64,000 bases of DNA from Klebsormidium nitens (lineage: Eukaryota > Streptophyta > Klebsormidiophyceae > Klebsormidiales > Klebsormidiaceae), in NCBI GenBank assembly GCA_000708835.1, contig DF237082.1, forward strand, positions 115,702 to 179,701. Reading direction: 5' to 3'. Shown here one piece after another: positions 58,699 to 64,000 of the stretch. The notes under the pieces are model-generated. The model saw only the letters and a list, made by a program, of their open reading frames with translations. It had not been told where the DNA came from and did not search any database. Each line of letters starts with the position of its first letter. Positions within the stretch are counted from its first letter, which is position 1. Made by a program: the position numbers and the translations under genes.

Positions 58699-61600
58699 TT
58701 AGACCCTCTTCTCCGTGCCGCGGAGAGCTTTGTAGACGGCGGCCGTGTCTTCATTGCCGTAGCCAAGACTCTTGGCCAGGATGAAGTTCTGCAAACGCGG
58801 GAGTAGACCGGTTTACAAGGATTCGTGCCGTGGGCATAGTTCGAAGAAGCTGATACAGGCATCCATCGTTTGGAAGCGTTGTGAGTCTTCCTTTTAGCGG
58901 TCCCCAGAACTTGATCGTGCGAACAAATGATGCTTCGACTTGGCTACGATGCAGCATACGAGCTTAGAATCTTACCCTGTGCAGAGAAGAGAAAGAAACG
59001 TTCGGAAGGTCCACGCAGATTGATCTTGACTGACCCTCTGAACATTTTCGTCGGTCCAGTTGGATTCTAAGATGAAACCCTTTCGGGTCTTGCTCAGATG
59101 CCAGCGTGTATGCCGCAACTGACCCCTACCAAGGGCAACTTTGTGCAAAACCCCTTTTTAATCTCTCATTACTAGAGGATCCTACACAGGTTTTGCGGAG
59201 GTCGTAAAGCTGCCGGCGGCTGCGGCAAAAGCTACACCGACCGCAAAGAATAAGCTTTTCAAACAAGCTTTATTCGCGCACGCAAAAAAAAGACCTCCAT
59301 TAATCTGCTAAAACGTTGCTACTAAACTGCGTAGGACCTGTTACGACCTGCTCAAAATCAAAAGCTGCTGCCAAAAAAATGTAAAAGAATCTGTAAACCC
59401 TTACCTGGTTAGCGGCCGCCGCCCCGACCGCGAGCACGAGCCTCATATCCCTCTGATGTTGTTCTAGCGGAAACGACACCGAAAACTCTTCACACCCTAA
59501 TGATTCTATCTCCAACCTTTCTCAAAAAAACGAGAACTCTAATCCTTGAACAAAGAGGAAACGAAAAGACTAATCCTTTAACAAAGAGGGAACCGTCTTT
59601 ACCTGATCAGCGGCCGCGGCGACTGGCAGCGGTTGCGCCACCTCGTCTCCGACCGCAAGCGCGAGCCTCATATCCTTCTGATGATGCTTCAGCGGAAACG
59701 ACACCGGATACTCCCCCTTCAACATCTCCGGACCCTTTGTTTTGAACAGTCCGCACGACATCGCACCCGCGTCGAGAACTTCCAGAAGCGACTCTTGGCT
59801 TAAACCCGCTTTCTCACTGAGCGCTAGGCCTTCAGAAAGTGCGTTAAGCATGGTTCCCATAACCATGTTAACGGTAACCTTCATTCTGGCGCCGTTGCCG
59901 ACGTCACCCAGGAACAGGGCCTTGCTGCCGAGGATGTCGAGCGCGGGCTTGACGTCCGAGAAGAGGGACTGAGAAGGGAGGCGCGAAAACAGGGCCTCTT
60001 GTCAGTGCGGGACTTGATTTTGAGAAGAGAGGCTGGGGGAGGGGGGAGGAGAAAACGGGGCCTCTTGTCAAAGGTAGGTCGAAACGCGCAATTAGGGAAG
60101 AGCCGCGAAGTCCGAAAAGAGGGACCGAGATTAAACGAGGGAAAAAGGGGCCTCTTGTCAGGGCGGCGATCTCAAACGTTCACCTGAACACAGAAGAGTG
60201 GTTGCAGCGACGAGAAAACGGACGAGAAGAGGGACTCTGGAGGGAGAGGCGAAAACAGGGCCTCTTTGTCTGAGCGGGGAATAGCGTCTCAGTAAAGGGA
60301 CTGGGTCAACAAAGAAAGGACCTTCTATCAGAGCGGTAGATTGAAATTGCCCAAGATGAAGGGATGAGCGGTGACGTTCGGAAAGAGGGAATGAGAAGGA
60401 AGAAGGAAAACAGGGCCTCTCCTTAGAGCGGCAGACTTAGGCGTTCTTCTTGAGACAGAAGAGTACGAGCAGTGACGAGAAGAGGGTCTGTGTGTGGAAC
60501 AGGCGAAAACGGGGCCGCTTGTCAGAGCGTCGGTCTGAGAGAAGCGCCCAAACAGAGAATAGAAGAACCGCACATGGACTAGAAAGGTGCAGTTGGTCAA
60601 GAAAGGAGGGATGTTGGAGATTTTCAGAGGTGCTGCATAAAGAGAAGCTTTTGGGAAGGGGAAAGGAGTTTTGTGTCAAGAGCTCAACAAGGCGCTCAGC
60701 GACTCTGTACTAATTGTTTACGTGGATCAAGCAACAACAAACGGAAAGTCTAGCCTTCCAGGTGTCCTCTGCCAAAGTTACCCTATGAGAACAGTCAACT
60801 TCGATTCGATGCAAGCGGCATGACCATCGACAACCAGAAGAACCTCGCAAAAGCTCTCCCCAAGTGGGCCGAAAATGCCGTTCGTTTCCACTATACACAC
60901 GGGAGGGCTGCAATTTCGTCACATCAGGTTGCTTTATGGGTGGAAGTGTTCCATTCAGATATGAAGTTTCGTTTCAATACGATAACAAAGGACGGCTTCG
61001 AATCACAAGCAACAAGGTTGCTCTGAATGCTCCAGCGCTTGCAATGATAGTGACTGAAAGAATTCTAGAGCCATGCTCAAGTAGGGCAAAGGCGAGTCTC
61101 CGTTCACCAAAGCGTCAAACCAGATTGCTGTTTGCACCGCGATGTCGGAATCGTTAAGCAGACCAAGAGAAAGAAGGTCAGATGATACCGTGATGAAGGA
61201 AAGAGAATTTACACCCGCACCTTGTCCCCTGCAGTTAAGAAGATGAGCTTGCCCTGTTCTGCGGGCTGCTTTGTTCCCGAGACAGGTGCCTCCAAATAGC
61301 GCCCGCCCTTTTTTGTGACCGCCTGCCAGACACAACAAGGTTCAAATCTAGAATTGTCAAATTGGTAAAATCAAGCGGAGACAATCCAGAACGAATCGAT
61401 CCCTAACAAGAGATTGTTGAAAGCTGCCTGAGCACTTCTAGACCAGAGAAGTGCAACCTCACAACCAATTAAAATCGTGGACGAGCATGTTCCAGGAAAC
61501 ACAAGGGAGACTATCATGGTGTTTCCTCAAGACGGAACAACTTATAGAAATTGACTGGAGATGGAGATTTTTCTGTAGATCAAATGTTTGACAGACGCAG

Positions 61601-63277
61601 AGGCAGTGAGAGATTTGGAAGCACCCGAGCTTAGCAGTCAAAAGTCAAAGAGAAGTGATAGATTCAACATTGCACCGCCTTAGCCCCATGTTGACGAGCT
61701 TGTAAATGTGTCTTGACTCCAGAAGAACTGTATGGTTGAGTAAATTCAGAAGCTTACATCGCTGATCTTCTTGGAAGTGTTAGGTCCCACTGTCGATGCA
61801 TCAACGTACGCCTTTCCCTCCTTGATCCCGTTCAAAACACCGTCAGGTCCAAAAGTAACCTGTAGTGCAATGAGAGCAGATATCATTCAGCGCAAACGAT
61901 GGTGGAAAGGGACTGTTCATGCAACACCCCAAAAACCTTTACGTCAGGAATTTTTACTGCTTCAATCACGAAACAAGGTGATCCAATCATTTCTGGTCGG
62001 AAAACTGAAATCTGTTCTCACTGGCGTGCATTGCAAAAGCCTCCCTCAGCGCAACATCCCAACCTCTGGCCTGTTTTGAGTAAGTGGCTCTGATTGCTTG
62101 TCTGACATGATACGAGATTCTTCACACAGTCCAGGACAATTGTAATAAAGATGAGCAGTGCCTATTCAGCGGCATTTAACTTTCTGCATATGGCTCTTAC
62201 AGCCTAAGTACTGCCTCCAGCGCCCAGTATGACCAGAAACAAATTTAAGAAAGAGCATTGCTCACCTCCAGTGCAACTTCATCCTGCGCCAGCATTGCAA
62301 AGGTGATTGGGCACTGCGCCACGACATCGGCGGGGCTTTTGCCAGCTTTTGCCCCCTCTTGCACTAGCTCCTCACACTGCGATAAAAAGGGGTTTCGCTG
62401 TTAACCAGAGCTGGTTACTTGCAGGTAACTACTTGAAGCTAGATATAATCAGTTGCCTTGCATCAATTGTGTTTCAAAGCAGATTCTTCATTCCTTTGTT
62501 TTCAGAACTTCATCCGGTGGGGGTGAACAATCCAGTGATTGAGTGAAGGAACTACTTTCCGTCTTTGTGGGAGTCCTTGCATGTGTGGTCACAGGCACGC
62601 CACGTGTCAAGCACCCCAGATCGCTGTTTCATCAAAACACGTTGCCGGAATGCAATTTGAGCAGATTCTTTCGCTGGTAAGTATCAAGTGCACAGGTGCG
62701 ATGACAACTGGGCGGTGAACAGAGTCAGTCCCCTTCAATCACTGACACTGAGATTTTGATCCAGTAAGGCTGCACATGCAGTGCGGCAGGTTGTGGCCGC
62801 TTGCTCGGGAAGACAACCCCCGGTAGGTTAAAGATCCATGAATGAATGCATATTGATAGTGTCCATGTTCTGTGTGCATGACGGGTACCAGAACTCCTTC
62901 CTGGCTGAGCAGATAAGCAAGTGATCACTGAATGGTCACCTGTTGCTCAATTACCCCTGAATCTTTCCGGCCCAAATTAAGAACCAGCATTCCTCTTCGG
63001 TGATCACGCCCAGAAGTAAGCTCCAGCATGCAACAGAGACCCTACTTGAAATAGAAGTCCATACTGATCATCAGGAAGAAGTGCATGGCTAGGACCACCA
63101 CTCCAAAGCAGTGGTCTAGCTACTACAAGTAGACACCTTGAAGAAAGTTGTATGAAAGCCACGTACTTTGCTGGCCGTCCTGTTCCACACCACCACTTTC
63201 TTCCCCGCCTTGATCAGGTTGCGCACCATGGCGGTGCCCATTATGCCGAGGCCCAGAAAACCATACGGCTCCGCCAT
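58699..63277 (-). CDS. GLYR1: Glyoxylate/succinic semialdehyde reductase (GLYR, beta-hydroxyacid dehydrogenase family), 293 aa
   Basis: This NADPH enzyme reduces glyoxylate and succinic semialdehyde, detoxifying by-products of photorespiration and the GABA shunt. Six exons: 63167-63277, 62266-62376, 61758-61859, 61221-61322, 59603-59968, 58699-58788, all in phase. The Rossmann motif [20 protein letters not shown] (residues ~6-25) is followed by VVVWNRT, the NADP-selective Asn-Arg-Thr. Other signatures: [15 protein letters not shown], the substrate loop [35 protein letters not shown] with the catalytic Lys, and [15 protein letters not shown] near the C-terminus. The length matches plant GLYR1 (about 289 aa). 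The C-terminus is EKRV rather than the SRE-like ending of Arabidopsis GLYR1. No transit peptide is seen, so a cytosolic form is likely. Introns 4 and 5 contain exon-edge copies. Confidence 0.93.
59405..59690 (-). repeat. Two copies of the end of GLYR exon 5
   Basis: The end of exon 5 ([19 protein letters not shown] ... DQ|GTAAAG, border at 59603) is repeated about 200 bp further into intron 5. The second copy, at 59405-59474, reads [19 protein letters not shown] ... NQ|GTAAGG. The copy lacks 12 codons' worth of sequence but remains open and keeps a better donor than the true exon. Confidence 0.9.
59955..60540 (-). repeat. About seven decaying copies of the GLYR exon-5 start
   Basis: A unit of ~75-100 bp recurs, containing on the plus strand AGAGGGACT...GGCGAAAAC.GGGCCTCTTGTCAG. 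Copies lie near 59958, 60030, 60110, 60223, 60290, 60376 and 60475. Read on the minus strand it is the pyrimidine tract, acceptor and first ~15 nt of exon 5 (SLFSD). Only the copy at 59968 is joined to the full exon. Some copies retain CTCAG-like acceptors; others are degraded. Confidence 0.75.
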
Positions 63278-64000
63278 GTTTCGAATTTGTGATAGAATCA
63301 ACAAAAGTGATCAGGTGCTTGCAGTTTGTTGCTTAGGACCAGCTTTGATCGGTCGCGCAGATGCAGAAACAAGTTTTTGCCACAGGCAGCTTTTGCGTGA
63401 GAGATAAAGACGAGCTATCTAGACCTTCGTGGTACCCCTGCTGAAAATAGCGACAATTGGCGGGAGCTGAAAGTGCGCCTTCTGCCAGGTTCTCGATTGC
63501 AGAACAAACAGCCTCGATAAAACACCTCGCAACTACCAGAGTAAGACTAGCTGGGCTGATACTAACACTATATGACCAGAAGATCTGAGAAGATCCAGGA
63601 TACTGTAGAAGTAAAGGCGCCGCCAGCTGGCGCAGCGATAAGCTGCGCCTCTGTCATATGCACTGCTATGCCGTGCAATGCCGTGCAATGCACTACAATG
63701 CCGTGCATGCTAAGGGTCTTTACACACAGAGCGGGTGAACTTGGTTTTGAGCGACGGTACAGCAGGGGTTGCGCTGCTCCCGTCGCCAAGAAAACACCGC
63801 GGGTGAACTCAGGTGAACTTTTCAATTCGCCGGCAAGTACGGCCTGACGTCAGCTTTTTCACCGCGGTGTTCCAAAGTGCTACCCCAAAAAAAGCCTGGT
63901 GAACGGTGGTGAACTTTTTTGGACCGTCGCGCGGGACTACTTTTACGTGAGGAAGTTACCCCACAGAGTGACAAAGTAAACTTTCGCAAAACCCTGTCAC
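63278..64000. other. Upstream region of GLYR
   Basis: This should hold the GLYR promoter. It contains an imperfect 10-bp tandem repeat at 63668-63707 (unit ATGCCGTGCA, four units, one altered). It also contains a perfect hairpin at 63629-63649 (GGCGCAGC, 5-base loop, GCTGCGCC). No other gene is supported. Confidence 0.5.

Noticed and set aside
1-64000. tRNA, rRNA, CRISPR arrays, or autonomous transposons
   Set aside because: No T-arm-like pair of motifs, ribosomal segments, regular spacer arrays or transposase/reverse transcriptase motifs were found by eye; a covariance-model scan could still find a tRNA.

Overview
The window reads as nuclear DNA of a green, streptophyte-type alga. Every real gene is split by GT-AG introns, mostly 60-1300 bp. 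A plant-lineage family (GBF-interacting protein 1, GIP1/DUF1296) sits beside genes that most land plants have lost: an outer dynein arm docking-complex subunit, which implies motile flagellate cells, and a methionine synthase reductase-like diflavin enzyme, which implies B12-dependent methionine synthesis. A Klebsormidium-like alga would fit; this is inference, not a match. I checked exon models by hand so that phases agree from start to stop.

Layout. <1-5192 (+): 3' part of CDC5, a core spliceosome (NTC) protein. 6109-9867 (-): unrecognised 411-aa protein with a possible organelle-targeting N-terminus. 11209-18670 (-): GIP1-like protein, 952 aa. 19762-23289 (-): ACINUS-like SAP/RRM protein, 585 aa. 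24279-26955 (+): ARGLU1-like protein, 311 aa. 28675-33209 (-): membrane-anchored MTRR-like diflavin reductase, 865 aa. 33864-35322 (+): U11/U12 snRNP 25 kDa protein, 179 aa. 39357-39857 (+): intronless 166-aa protein made of ~21-residue repeats. 41808-50353 (-): docking-complex subunit DC2/ODA1 (CCDC63/CCDC114 family), 599 aa. 51263-57267 (+): coiled-coil protein, possibly CSPP1-like, 623 aa. 58699-63277 (-): glyoxylate/succinic semialdehyde reductase (GLYR), 293 aa. Three gene pairs are divergent and share short upstream regions: ACINUS/ARGLU1, MTRR/U11-U12-25K and DC2/coiled-coil. Four of the genes act in pre-mRNA splicing; the DC2/coiled-coil pair may be ciliary.

The most unusual signal is not a gene. 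In four genes (CDC5, DC2, the coiled-coil gene, GLYR) many introns contain tandem, decaying copies of the edge of the neighbouring exon together with its splice site. I count eleven exon borders with 2 to about 7 copies each, at 75-215 bp spacing. The DC2 gene alone has six such borders. Copies range from about 95% identical to barely recognisable, so the process appears ongoing. The other genes do not show it by eye. This looks like repeated tandem duplication across splice junctions that enlarges introns and creates spare splice sites.
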